Part shown: piece by piece, positions 1 through 11,754 of the stretch
Layout: each line of letters begins with the position of its first letter
How positions within the stretch are numbered: position 1 is the first letter of the stretch
Source: Eupeodes corollae
Lineage: Eukaryota > Arthropoda > Insecta > Diptera > Syrphidae
Assembly (NCBI RefSeq): GCF_945859685.1
Contig: NC_079148.1
Span: 1,612,001 to 1,676,000 of the forward strand
DNA: 64,000 nucleotides
Direction: 5' to 3'
The notes under the pieces: generated by a model
What the model was told of the DNA's origin: nothing
What the model saw: the letters and a program-made list of their open reading frames with translations, nothing else
Databases searched by the model: none
Program-made: the position numbers and the translations under genes

Positions 1-417
1 TTCTAGCCGATGATTTTCACTCAACAAGGTCTTGATTTATGTAAATGCACTTTTTTATAACATGATCACGCCGCGCTGCCGACCCGGTTCGTAACTTATG
101 TATGACCTAAATTCTCCGGTACTTAATAATTTTCTGAGATAGCGCGAAAATAAATAAATTGTATTCTACTTTTTTTCATAAAAACCGAACAAAAATTCGT
201 TTGTGTTCTCACCGAAAAGTTGCGATAAGCAAGAAAATAAGAATACAAAGGTAAACCTTTATCTCTTGCAGTTAAAGGGGGCTGATAGCAAAAGTTAGAG
301 GTGGTTGGTTTCCAAAAAGGTGGCAAGCTTTCGGAGCGGCTATAGCTGCTGATACCTGCTTGTAACTCTCTTTCTCTCGCTTTATGTCTGTTATTATTTG
401 TTATCACATCACGCACT
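1..417. other. No gene seen
   Basis: AT-rich sequence. A 100-codon minus-strand open frame (123-425) has biased composition, no recognisable domain and no sign of splice-linked continuation, so I do not call it. Confidence 0.6.
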
Positions 418-655
418 AGATACAAAAGTATCTATGTTATAGATTCGACTATATTTGATACACCAAGCACCGCACTACACCGCAACGTACCACACAACCA
501 CTGACTGTGTCAAATATGTGCTTTAATTAATCCGGTCGTATTCATATCCGTTTCGGTTACAATGCAAATATCCAAATTAATTACGCGCACAGCACTCAAG
601 AAAATGTGTTATACCAAATTTGCTTTTGTTAATTCCTTAAGATACTTTTGTATCT
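418..655. repeat. Segment bounded by inverted 16-bp self-complementary motifs
   Basis: AGATACAAAAGTATCT (418-433) and its reverse complement AGATACTTTTGTATCT (640-655) bound about 240 bp. Each copy is close to self-complementary, with 6-bp arms around AAAA or TTTT. They could be the ends of a small MITE or a pair of palindromic sites. No target duplication is evident. Confidence 0.4.
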
Positions 656-2139
656 TATAAGTTTAGTGGGCGGGGGTTGATATCGATGCTGTCGCACTGT
701 AGTTACTACCGTTGTCGACCGTATCGAGTCTTGCAATAGGTAGACTCTGGCTATGATGGAGAGCGCGTCTTGATGGCGAGTGGAATGGAGCTTTTGTCAC
801 GATCGCACTTCAAGTATAAAGTACAAACGCGACGACGACGACCGACAAGGCGACACGGGAAAGAACTTAATTGAAATGAAAATGGAATTTGTGCTACAAA
901 GAATACTGAGACGAATGTCGTCGTCGAAGTCGAAGGCGAAGGCAGTTGGCGGTGGGGTTTTTCAAGCTTGTTGAGCGCTACTATTGCTGCTGGCCGGCTT
1001 CAAGCTCCAAACAGCTATTGGATACGATTCATTCATTTGCACATTTTTCGCCTCGAGATTCAGTTTCAGTTTCTCGTAGGATTTGGTTTTTTATTTAGTT
1101 TCTTCAATTACTTCGTATTCTTAAATATTATACTATACACAATCGAGTTAAATTAGAGAGGTATACAAAATAAACATATACAGTTGTGGTCATATAATTA
1201 GCCTAGAAAACAGGTTTTTCTTAATATTGTGCATTGTTGGCGTAAAGTTTTAGAGATTTAGAGACTTTTTATAACTCGAAAGACATATACAAAGCTTTTT
1301 GTATAAGACAGCCAATTCATGAAGTAATAATTTTCCAATAAAAATAGTGGTGATTTTCGAAATCCATAATCACTATCTTCAATATTCTGTTAAAGAATTT
1401 GAAGTATTTCATAAAATGTTTGAAGAATCATTATGAATTTTCAGTAAGGTACCACATATCTTACATAAATTATTTAAAAAACGGTTTTTAACAGAAAAAG
1501 GGCAAAACAAGGCTTTCATACGAGTTTTTGAAATTATTGAAAAATATAAAAATAGTATTGCGAGAAGAAGGGTACTTTTAAGTTTGATCTCGTAGTTAAG
1601 ATCCAAGTTTTGGATTCAAAATCGGGATTTAAAACTTACTTAAAAGCATATTTTTCAAAACCATGAAAGCATTATAATCAAGATTTCTTAAAATTTCATG
1701 AAAAGTGAATTGACGACATTGAAATAACGTGAGTTTAAAGAAATTCAGTATGATACTAAAATTATTTATGTATGCCGTGTCTTAAAAACTGTTTTTGGTA
1801 GCGATCTTTTCAACTTTGTAAAGAGGCATTATTTAAAAACCAGATGTAATAGAAACATCATTAGGCAAGATTCGAATTCAGACAACTTATTCCCTGTAAA
1901 AAGTATCATATTCTTTGTGAAACGAAAAAAACTTAAATAATTTGATTATCAAAAAAAGATTTCAGGGAGCCAACTTTATAAGTTAGACATTTTATACCGC
2001 GGACTTTTTTAATTAAATAATTCATTATTTTAGTGAAACTTAATCAGTGGATGCTTTTAAATGGGAAACAATCCCCTGTTTTGAAACATTCATTACTGGC
2101 GCTCCGCTCGTACTAGTCTAAGCATGATTCCATGTAGTC
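656..2139. other. Non-coding stretch, nothing recognised
   Basis: About 660-1060 is GC-richer and includes short GAC/GTC-rich runs; the rest is AT-rich. The open frames here (for example 780-974 and 968-1156) are short, low in complexity and unlike any family I know. Confidence 0.5.
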
Positions 2140-2280
2140 TATAGGCTTCCTCAATAAGTGGACTATTTCTACACAGAAAGAATTGCTCAAATCGGAATAG
2201 TAGTTCCTGAGATTAGCTCGCTCAAACAAACAAGCAAACAAACAAACAAAATTTTCTTTGTAATATTAGTTTAGATTATC
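2140..2280 (+). repeat. Dispersed repeat tail ending in (CAAA)n
   Basis: The stretch reads AAATCGGAATAGTAGTTCCTG, then an AGATTAGC motif, then TCAAACAAACAAGCAAACAAA, and ends in TAATATTAGT. The same order of motifs (AAATCGGACC, AATTCCTGA, (CAAA)n, CTTTATAAT) occurs on the minus strand at 47,010-47,140, so it is a dispersed family. The simple-repeat tail suggests the 3' end of a LINE or a related non-autonomous element, but the family is not identified. Confidence 0.55.
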
Positions 2281-2331
2281 TTCGCCATTCTCAATTGAAA
2301 TTCCTTAATTTATGTCTCTATTTATAAACTT

Positions 2332-3470
2332 CATAGGAAGTTATTGTAATATGTCCGATTTGTCAAATTAAAAATTTTGACATTTCTCGACGTTTCAATG
2401 TCCCTAAGGTCGAAATAAATTTTTTTTTAGAAAGATATCTGTGCGTGCGTGTGTACGTACGTTCGTATGTCCGCTCAAGAACCAGAAGAGATATCGACTT
2501 CAAATAAGTTGTGTTACGTAGATAATAATTCAGAAAAATGCAGAAAGGGCTCTCGAAAAAATTGCGCATGTGTTTTTTTTAGCAAGCAGTTTAAAAAAAG
2601 GTGAACATTTTGGTTAAAGCTAAATATCTCAATAACCAATGACGCTTAAGACTTGAATTACATTTTATATATTATATTGTAACGTGATACCAAACCAGTA
2701 TATTTTTGAAAAATAGTACAATTAACGTTTTTTTTTATATAAATCGAAAAAACTGAAGAAAAAATGTCATCACCTCGAAAATTAAACGAATAAAATATGA
2801 TTTCATTTCCAAAACAATTTTGTGCAACGAAAAATAACGTTTTTTATATCTGGCAACATTCTGAGAAAAATCAAATTGACAGTTCTTTTTATAAAATATA
2901 AGAAACTTAAAAAAAATTTAATAAAAATTGATTTAATGTTTTCAAAACATTGAGATATTAGCTTTAAACTACTTAAATGTTTTTAAGTATATTGTTGCCA
3001 TCATTCAGCAATATTTTGAGAAAAATCAAATTGACATTTTTTTACAAAAAATTAAAAACTTAAAAGAAAATTTAATAAAAGTTAGTAAAACTTGATTTCC
3101 GACTCAAATACCTTTTTCAAATCTTTGAGATTGTGGCTTCCTACTAATTTAATCTTATAAGAATTATTATTGTCAACATTCAATAAAATTTTAAGAATAA
3201 TTGAAGAAACAGTTTTTGTTACAAAAAATAAAAACCTAAACAAAAAAATTAATAAAAGTTCTAACAATTGATTTTCGACTCAAATATCTTTTCAAAACTA
3301 ATAATTTAACTTATAAGAAATAATATATTTGGACAAAATTTAGAAAAATTGAATTGTCAGTTTAAAAAAAAAAAAACCTATTACTAAAACTTGTTAAAAA
3401 TTTGCTACGACTCAAATTGCTTTTCAAAAATTAAAAATATTGTCTTCAAACTTTTTTATTTCACAGAAAA
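2332..3470 (+). repeat. Left inverted arm with internal tandem units
   Basis: The outer 270 bp includes a TACGTACGTTCG block and a GTGAACATTTTGGTTAA block, both found in inverted form in the right arm. From about 2770 the arm is built of roughly 130-180 bp tandem units. Each has the pattern AAAATTGATTT, then GACTCAAAT, CTTTTCAAA, a TTGTC-AACATT piece, GAGAAAAATCAAATTGACA and an A-rich run. Unit starts are near 2928, 3090, 3269 and 3399. All of it is AT-rich and non-coding; the short minus frame at 3082-3267 is low-complexity. Confidence 0.75.
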
Positions 3471-5590
3471 TATTGTTTTCGATATTCAGTAGTTTTTTTT
3501 ATAAAAATCCAACAGTCCGTTTTTTCAAAAAAAAATAAAATCTTCTAAAATGTACAAGGTAAAAATTGATGTTTGGTTCTTTATATCTCTCAAATAAATT
3601 TCATCCATCCAATTTGTAAAAATTTAAGAAATGGTACTAAAATTGGTAAACATTTTTTCTACTAAAAAACTATTTAAGAAAACTAGATTTTTAAACTAAA
3701 CTATTTATTTATATGAAAAATATTGTTAATAATTTTAAATTTTTTAAGAACAATTCAACTAACAACTTTTTTAACCCAACACGAAAAACTTATAAATATT
3801 TAACTTAAACATGCAACTCAACAATCATCTGAAAATGCTATCAACATCTCTAAAACTTTTTTACAGTAACCACAATCTTCAACTTTAATTGAGGTTCAGT
3901 TTTCAATGTGCTAACGTTATGAAATAATACAAGTTTTACATATTAATAACGAACAAAGCTGCATGTAACCGCCCTTGCTGAGGATAGAAAAAGCATAAAT
4001 TCGGCACAAACCCTAAAAATGTGATTCAAAAATAAAAACCTTAATAAACACTTTGCTAGATATAAACAAGAGGTTTAAAAATATATTACTAACTAGAGGC
4101 TCACAAAACATCTTCACAAAAGCACAATTATAAACTTTTTGGAAATGAATAATAAACAGACCAATCAATACACGACAACCCAAAATTGTTAAGTTTTGTG
4201 AACTGTTACTAAAACATTTGTACCAACATTTTTCCCATTCAATTTTTAGTATTGGTGTAGATTTGACTTGTCAAACGTCAACAGATGGCAGCTTCAAAAG
4301 TGACATCTACTAAAATATAATATTGGAAACCCTTTGGATAAAATTTTGCTAACCCTGTAAAGTATGCTATGTTTTAAAAAACTTTAAACTGACAGCTGTC
4401 AAAAAGTTTAGTTTTTGATTTTGCCCCCAGTTAATTTCATTTCATATCTACGAGGTTGATTGTCAGGGTTATGAAATGTAAACAAAATTCTTCACAAATT
4501 GCGTTTTGAACATTATATTATGTTTTAAAAAATATGAATGATGAATAGCAAAGATTTATATTACTAAATTAAAGTACTCATAATACATATTTTCAAAAGA
4601 GTACTTAATTTTCAACCTAAAAATATTACTTTTATTCCATTAGTGGCTTCATTTTATGACAACAGCTGTGTGTGTTAATTTGTTGTTGAGTCAATTCGAT
4701 TCGATTCTGAGACAAACAGACAGACAGCGAGACATGCAACTTACTAACAGATAGTTATACAAAAATGTATTTATTTAAGTTTAAATAAAAACAACAATAT
4801 GTACTCAACACGAACAATTGATTTTGTTCTACAACTTTATAGTGATCTGATCACAAAAATGATCTGTTTTCTTTTTCCTCTGTTTGCTTTTTCTTATTCG
4901 GAAAATGTGATATACTTAGTTATAAATTTATTGTAAAGAATAAAAGATGTTTATTCATCTTGTCTCTTCCGTTTGCATTGTTATCGATTGTTGGATTCTG
5001 GTTCAATGGACTTTTAACAATAGATGAACATTTCTTTTGTTAGTTTAGTTTGCACTTGTCACACCGGAATTTAGCATCTTATTTATATAAAATTCATCAG
5101 ATTAAAATTAGGAGAAAGTTAAAGGCAGTAGATGAACTTTAACGACTTGTTTTACCTGTACTGTCGATATTGATGACATCATTTATGGTTTTTGATTAAT
5201 AAAAACGACAAGATCAATCAGTTTTGTTTGATTTGTTTGTATAATTATCCATATATTTTTATCATTAGGAGGAACAGGTCGGGCACATGAGTGATTAACC
5301 CCTTTGACATTGGTATTTATAATCAGCTTAAAAGTAAGAACAATACTTGTATCACTTAAAAATAAGTTTTTACTTTTGTTGGTGCGTTAATGGCCTTAGT
5401 TTTGATTACATTTGGTTGAGCGCTAGAAAATACGTTTTAAGCTTAATTGAGGTTTTATGCAAATGGTCTATTCTTAGCACTGAACATTTATATCAATTTT
5501 CTTAAAAAAACACCCTTTAAACTTCGATATCTCTTTATCTTTTGGTTCTGGTAAAGTAAAATTAAAAACTATCATAAAATTAAATTTTAT
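3471..5590. other. Foldback core, non-coding part
   Basis: AT-rich with no credible gene. It contains a TGACAGCTGTCA palindrome near 4389 and a GACAAACAGACAGACAGCGAGACA purine-rich stretch near 4711. At 5514-5555 there is a short piece resembling the TCGATATCTCT...TGGTTCT motif of the arms. Confidence 0.5.
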
Positions 5591-5598
5591 ATGTAAAC

Positions 5599-5615
5599 GG
5601 TGATTTTTTAAGAGC
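5599..5615. repeat. Candidate terminal sequence of the mariner-like element
   Basis: GGTGATTTTTTAAGAGC lies about 90 bp beyond the stop-codon end of the transposase gene, followed by an A-run. It has the look of a mariner-type terminus. I could not find a convincing inverted copy on the other side of the gene (6780-7100), so the far end may be diverged or lost. Confidence 0.35.
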
Positions 5616-5702
5616 TTGAGAACTTTAAAAAAAAAAAAAACGCATACAATTTGCAAAATCTCATCGATTCTTTATTTGAAACGTTAGATTGGTCCATGAC
5701 AT

Positions 5703-6770
5703 TTACTTTTTGAAGATAATTTCATTAAAATGTTGACCGCGGCTGCGTCTTAGGTGGTCCATTCGGAAAGTCCAATTTTGGGTAACTTTTTCGAGCATTT
5801 CGGCCGGAATAGCCCGAATTTCTTCGGAAATGTTGTCTTCCAAAGCTGGAATAGTTGCTGGCTTATTTGTGTAGACTTTAGACTTGACGTAGCCCCACAA
5901 AAAATAGTCTAAAGGCGTCAAATCGCATGATCTTGGTGGCCAACTTACCGGTCCATTCCTTGAGATGAATTGTTTTTCGAAGTTTTCCCTCAAAATGGCC
6001 ATAGAATCGCGAGCTGTGTGGCATGTAGCGCCATCTTGTTGAAACCACATGTCAACCAAGTTCAGTTCTTCCATTTTTGGCAACAAAAAGTTTGTTAGCA
6101 TTGAACGATAGCGATCGCCATTCACAGTAACGTTGCGTCCAACAGCATCTTTGAAAAAATACGGTCCAATGATTCCACCAGCGTACAAACCACACCAAAC
6201 AGTGAATTTTTCGGGATGCATGGGCAGTTCTTGAACGGCTTCTGGTTGCTCTTCACTCCAAATGCGGCAGCCATTCAACCAGAAATGAGCCTCATCGCTG
6301 AACAAAATTTGTCGATAAAAAAGCGGATTTTCTGCCAACTTTTCTAGGGCCCATTCACTGAAAATTCGACGTTGTGGCAGATCGTTCGGCTTCAGTTCTT
6401 GCACGAGCTGTATTTTATACGGTTTTACACCAAGATCTTTGCGTAAAATCTTCCATGTGGTCGAATAACACAAACCCAATTGCTGCGAACGGCGACGAAT
6501 CGACATTTCACGGTCTTCAGCAACACTCTCAGAAACAGACGCAATATTCTCTTCTGTACGCACTGTACGCATTCGTGTGGTTGGTTTAATGTCCAATAAA
6601 GTAAACTGAGTGCGAAACTTGGTCACAATCGCATTAATTGTTTGCTCACTTGGTCGATTATTTAGACCATAAATCGGACGTAAAGCGCGAAACACATTTC
6701 GAACCGACCACTGATTTTGGTAATAAAATTTAATGATTTGCAAGCGTTGCTCGTTAGTAAGTCTATTCAT
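5703..6770 (-). CDS. Mariner-like (DD41D-type) transposase, intact
   Basis: Cut-and-paste transposase of the Tc1/mariner superfamily. It would bind the element's inverted terminal repeats in the nucleus and catalyse excision and integration, normally at TA. The 355-residue frame is uninterrupted and matches the usual 340-360 aa length. Residues 1-60 form a helix-turn-helix region (NEQRLQIIKFYYQNQWSVRNV), followed by a second HTH-like region near 75-120. The DDE/D core shows D159 in FSDEAHFWLNG, D246 in WFQQDGATCHT and D288 in CDLTPLDYFLWGY. The second and third Asp are separated by 41 residues, which fits the DD41D (rosa-like) group rather than DD34D mariner; that assignment rests on spacing and motif only. 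The start was chosen as the first ATG, just before the HTH; upstream there is no in-frame extension of interest. The gene sits inside the core of the foldback structure, orientated minus. No inactivating change is visible, so it may encode active enzyme. Confidence 0.9.
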   Translation of the reverse strand: MNRLTNEQRLQIIKFYYQNQWSVRNVFRALRPIYGLNNRPSEQTINAIVTKFRTQFTLLDIKPTTRMRTVRTEENIASVSESVAEDREMSIRRRSQQLGLCYSTTWKILRKDLGVKPYKIQLVQELKPNDLPQRRIFSEWALEKLAENPLFYRQILFSDEAHFWLNGCRIWSEEQPEAVQELPMHPEKFTVWCGLYAGGIIGPYFFKDAVGRNVTVNGDRYRSMLTNFLLPKMEELNLVDMWFQQDGATCHTARDSMAILRENFEKQFISRNGPVSWPPRSCDLTPLDYFLWGYVKSKVYTNKPATIPALEDNISEEIRAIPAEMLEKVTQNWTFRMDHLRRSRGQHFNEIIFKK

Positions 6771-7279
6771 GATGAAATGTCAAAGCATACTGAGCATCTT
6801 TCTCTTTGACACCATGTCTGAAATCCCGCGTGATCTGTCAAATACTAACGCAAACTTACAGCTCAACTTTTTGTGTCGACAAAAAGGAGATTTTTAACAC
6901 GCTTCTTAGAATTAATTTCAATTAAAGTAGTTAATGAATAAATTATTTTTAGCCTAATGTTGTTTTATAAAAACGTTCAAATTCCAGTACCTTGAAAAAC
7001 AGAGACACAGAATTTTTAAAAGCTGAATTATAAAAATCGAACATTGACATGTTCTCTGAAAAGCACTATGCTCTGTGAAGAATATTAAAATTAAATAATA
7101 GCACAATTATTTCAAATGTTTTATTTTTTAACTGATATAGAATTTTAATTTTAAATAGAATTCTTATTTTTCTTAAGATATAAACTTTGGAACTACCTTC
7201 AAACATTAATTACAAAATAATTTATAGTTGTAATTACAATGTAATTACCTCTTCAGTCTGAAAACAAGGATTTAAAATT
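6771..7279. other. Region 5' of the transposase gene
   Basis: Includes the presumed leader of the transposase gene, with TCTGTCAAATACTAACGC near 6834 and TTGTGTCGACAAAAAGGAG near 6870 (TTGTCGACAA-like partial palindrome). The rest is AT-rich core up to the right arm. No promoter can be assigned with confidence. Confidence 0.4.
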
Positions 7280-8418
7280 TAGTTTTGAAATAAAAAGAGT
7301 TTGAAGACAATATTTTTAATTTTTAAAAGTTTTTTGAGTCGTAAGTACATTTTTAACCAAGTTTTAGTATTGTTTTTTGATGGGTTTTTATTTTTTGTAA
7401 AAGTAGTTTTTTTTAAATTTTACTGAGTGTTGACAACAATGTTTTTTAAAAGATAAAAGTAGTTTAAAGCCAATATCTTACAGTTTTAAAAAGATATTTG
7501 ATTCAAAAATCAATGTTTACCAACTTTTATTGATGTTTTTTTTTATTTTATTTTTCATAAAAAACTGTAAATTCGATTTTTCTCAAAATTTTACTGAATG
7601 TTGAAAACAATATTTTTTAAGAGGTAAAAGTAGATTAAAGGTAATATCTCAAATTTTTAAAAAGATACTCGAGTCGAACATGAATTTTTACTAACTTTTA
7701 TAAATTTTTTGTTAAGTTTTTTTTATTTTTTATAAGAAAACTATCAGTTCGATTTTTTTCAAAAATTTTCGCAATGTTAAAAACAATATTTCTTATAAGT
7801 GAAAATTAGTAGAAAGCCATAATTTCATATTTTTGAAAAGATATTAAGTCGAAAATCAATTTTTACCAACTTTGATTAATGTTTTTTTTTAGATTTTTTA
7901 TTTTTCATAAAAAACCGTCAATTAAAGTTAAAACCTTTATTTTTCGTTGTACAACATTGTTTTGAAGATAAAATCATGTTTTATTCTTAAATTTTTCGAC
8001 GTGACAATTTTTTTGTCAGTTTTTTTTATTTATAAAAAAAACGTTAAATGGATTTTTTCAAAAAAATGTTGGTTTGGAATAGCATTACAATATATTATAT
8101 ACAATTTAATTCAAGTCTCTAGCGTTCTTGGTTCGTAAGATATTTAGGGTTAACCAAAATGTTCACCTTTTTTTTAAACTGCTATGGTAAAAAAAAATCA
8201 CCCACTCTTTCTGTTTCTTATTATCTGTATAACAAAATTTATTTGAAGTCGATACCTCTTCTGTTTCTTGAGCTTTGGATGACGAAAAAAACGTCGCGAA
8301 CGTACGTACACACACACAGACATCTTTTTAATAATCTTTTATCTAGGGACCTTGAAACGTCGAGAAATATCAAAATTTTTAATTAGACAAATCCGACCCA
8401 TTACAATAACTTCCTATG
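7280..8418 (-). repeat. Right inverted arm with internal tandem units
   Basis: This is the inverted partner of the left arm. Landmarks are AGTTTGAAGACAATATTTTT near 7300 (matching 3430-3457), ATTTTTCGTTGTACAACATT near 7945 (matching near 2825), AACCAAAATGTTCACC at 8153-8168 (matching 2601-2620), and CCTTGAAACGTCGAGAAAT near 8351 (matching near 2388). It carries the same tandem-unit structure in opposite orientation. Short open frames at 7947-8138 and 8159-8386 are chance frames. Confidence 0.75.
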
Positions 8419-8424
8419 GAAAGT

Positions 8425-10130
8425 TTAAATTGTAAATGCTAACCTAAAATACTACTTCATTGAAATTTTACTTTTGGATTGCTTATTTTTTGATTGTTTT
8501 TCAAGTTTTTTAAATATACAATTTACTTATTACAAAAACTATTATTTGCAAGTTTTTGAAGGCACAAATGGGAAATTAATAGTGAAACATGGATATTTTT
8601 TAAAGATCTTTTGATCCACTATGCCATGGAAATTAAAGAAAAATCAATGTAAGCCTCTTACAAAAATATTTTAAACAGCAAAATCACCTCAACTTTTATT
8701 CTAAATTCATGCGGAAAACTTAACTTGAAATTATTTGTTTTAGTTCTTAAAACATTCCCTATAGAAACGTTATGCACAAGAACGTTCCCGAATCGACTGA
8801 ACCAAACCAAAATCTGGGAAATTCTTACCTTGTTTTTTGTTTGAATTTTATTTAAAAATCATGAACTTTACCTTAAAATAATTATATATTTAAATTCATC
8901 TAACCTTTTCTTCTTTTCGCACGAGTGGCCAGAAGCAAACCTTAATCGAATAAATAGTTTTCAAAATATACACACAACAAAAACCAAAACATTTTGTTTT
9001 CAAAATTTGGGCTATTATAAGATAGTAAATAAACTTCAAAAAATTTGTACATCAAGAGGGTATAAGTAGTGTGTTGGTAAGATTAATCTTTGTTTGCTGT
9101 TTAAGTTATGTTAGGGATAATGGGCTAAACGGCTTTATGGTAAAGCAAGACAAATTGAAATGTTAATTGTCTTTTGATGATGCTTCCAAATAGTTCTGTC
9201 GCTTTAACAACTCTAAAATGATATTAATGGTGTGGTTTACTATATTAAATTTAATGAAACCTAAGTCATCTTTGCGTCAGTCATCGTCGTCGTCGTTGAA
9301 ATAAACAAAAAGATAAATCGTTATAATGTAATGTGTATTTGGAAATCAGTTGAAAATTTGAAAAAAGGGAAACATTCCAAATTATTATTATTGGGGTTGA
9401 AGGTTTCACATTAAAACTATCAAGACAGAATTTTCAGAGCTTAATTTATATGTATGTGCTTTACAATCTCTAAGAAATTCCTTTATTTTGTTTTATTTTT
9501 TATTATATAACAAATTATTTTAATAATGGTAAAAAGGTAAAGACTTGTAGGTTCTGCGGTTTTAACGGCGGATTTTTCGAACTACAGTTTTTTCGAAAAG
9601 TAAGTTGTGGTTGAATTTTGTTTTGATAAGCTGCTACTAAACAATCAACTTAGAATTTAAGATACCATAACAAATATAAGGAAAGAAGTTTAGGAGCTGA
9701 ATTCCGAAGATAATATTAATAAAGAATTAAGGACATCTTAAAAAATTAATTTCATAAATGGTCACTTAGGACGTCAAGAATGTTTTCCCAAAATATTGCT
9801 GACAGAAAAAAAACATTACAATACTCTGTTTTAAATTAAAGTATCAGAGGTATTACTCTTTGATTTGTTAATAGTCAAAGCTTCAAGCGTGTCAATACAA
9901 ATACTAAGCAGTTACTAATTTTTGTCCTCTACAATGGCCAAAACTCTTTAAATACTATTTTAAAGTTGACCATTTTTTTTATTTCAAACCAATCATTGGT
10001 ACAATTTACCCTTGCAGTCGATTTTTAGGGCATTTTGTAGACATGCATTTAAAAACATGATTTTTGTTTAAGGGCAAATTTCAAACATGTAAATAAATCA
10101 AGGTTACAATTATTCCAGCTCCATGGTACT
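8425..10130. other. AT-rich non-coding stretch
   Basis: No open frame of interest and no repeat recognised. It contains a short GTCGTCGTCG run near 9287. Confidence 0.5.
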
Positions 10131-10134
10131 ATTA

Positions 10135-10240
10135 GAAACAAAAAATCGCAAACTTTTACATTTGACGCAAAATAATGAATTTATATAAATCAAAAAGAAA
10201 ATCGAACCTAAGACAGAACCTTGAGGAACTCCCAGATAAA
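10135..10240 (-). pseudogene. LINE reverse transcriptase remnant (GVPQGSVLG motif)
   Basis: On the minus strand the sequence reads LGVPQGSVLGSIFFLIYIN, the conserved RT motif B' region that lies just before the YADD-containing strand in Jockey-type non-LTR retrotransposons. Only about 35 codons are recognisable; flanks have stops and no YxDD. It is an old, heavily decayed copy. Family assignment beyond non-LTR RT is not safe. Confidence 0.7.
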
Positions 10241-11754
10241 ATAAAGCCTAACTAAGTACTGCTCCTTTAACTATCAATTTTTATTTTTTGAGACCTTTTT
10301 AAGAGCCAGCTATAGCTTTCATTGTTTTTCAATCATTGGAATCGTTTTGACAAATTTGACATTGAGCAAAATTTCTTGATAAAAATCCAGCAGACGTTAT
10401 TTTTTGAAAGAAATATGTCATTGGACTCTTATAAAATTGAAACAAAAATTAGTAGAACAATTCGTTTCATTTTTTCACAAAATAGTGTAATCCAATCGGT
10501 CACAACATAATTTGTATTTCTAACCAAACGGAAAATAGCTATAACTGGGCACATTAGAAAATATGACTTTAACCAGTCTAACTAAGACCACGAAAACCAG
10601 GGTTTCTTTCAAGTTTTCGTTAAAAACCTCTATAGCGATCTATAACCTTCTGAAGAAGCCCATCACTGGCGACATTATGTACACATCAGTTGAGTTCTTT
10701 TCTTCCAAATAAACACATCCATGTCAGAGTAAACATTATTGACTGAATTAGTTCCGTATTCTGTCAATTATAATACAAAAAAGTCCATAGACGGTGCATT
10801 TTCTATAGAATATCCGACTCGAGTACAGTATACAAAAGTCCCTTTCCTTTTAATGCCAACATTCAAGTATTCTGTCACTTCGCCAATAGCTGCAATTGTA
10901 GAAAATCACAATTCGCATCGCAACAAAAATTGTGTCCACATATTGGACAGAGAATCACTGGGATATAATATACATCAGAATACAGCAGCATCAGGAGCAG
11001 TAGCAGGAGAAACGGTAGCAGTAGCAGCAGAAACAGCATCTTGAATCGAAAATGACAATGTTCAAATTGAAAATTGAATAGATTTGAGCATTTGAGTGGA
11101 CAACGCCAGTATATAGTATATTCGTACATAGTTTATGTATATAAAGGACATATATCTAAAGCCAGAGCTAAGACCAGTAGGTACCAGATAAAACATATGG
11201 CAGCCCACATAAGGATGCTCCAAAGGTTTCTTCATGCATCCACATTCAAGCAGCAGCAAAACTCTAGTATCCCTTAAGTATGTTCAATTGTTAAGATTCT
11301 TTCGTCCTTTGCACCACATTTTATTCTATTTTATGCAGGTTGTTGTATCTAATTTTTGTTTCGTTATCGTCAACTTTAAAAAGAACGACAACAGTTCAGC
11401 CGTATACTAACCATCCACCCCATACCAACCATCCAACCAAAGACGGACGAAGCAACCTACCGACCAGTCTGTCAGGCTGAAATTGTGGTTGGATAATAAA
11501 GTTTTGCCAGTGTTTTAAGGGACATTTGAAATAGAAAATCCTTACAATAAAAAATAAATGTCCTTGAGTCTGGATATGTTCTTTTGGGACAGTTGGGATT
11601 TGAAGAAATATTACGGAATCTAATAATCAAAAAATAAACCGCTCTATTGATTTTAAATACAAATTTCGAAAAATTAAGCTGTTTTTAAGATATCAAATGG
11701 CTTTTAGATCATCCTTATGGCGAATATTAAATTTAGAATTGTTAAGCTTCATTT
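10241..11754. other. Non-coding stretch
   Basis: A CAG/GCAGCA-rich patch (about 10,981-11,040) produces short frames on both strands (10,739-11,044 plus; 10,875-11,129 minus) that look like composition artefacts. Nothing else recognised. Confidence 0.45.

Larger units (their letters stand above)
2332..8418. mobile_element. Large foldback-type element with ~1.1 kb inverted arms
   Basis: The two outer ends are inverted copies: CATAGGAAGTTATTGTAAT at 2332 matches the complement of ATTACAATAACTTCCTATG ending at 8418. Similarity continues inward for about 1.1 kb on each side (2332 to about 3470 against about 7280 to 8418), with scattered mismatches and small indels. Total length is about 6.09 kb with a 3.8 kb core. 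The core contains an intact mariner-like transposase gene. Either that gene is nested in an unrelated foldback element, or the arms are expanded terminal inverted repeats of the element that carries it. I cannot tell which from one copy. No clear target duplication is visible beyond a short AAACTT-like extension on both sides. Confidence 0.8.

Noticed and set aside
5514..5555. Third internal copy of an arm segment in the foldback core
   Set aside because: Only about 18 bp match with gaps, which could be chance in AT-rich DNA.
6374..6589. 71-codon plus-strand frame
   Set aside because: Antisense shadow of the mariner-like transposase.
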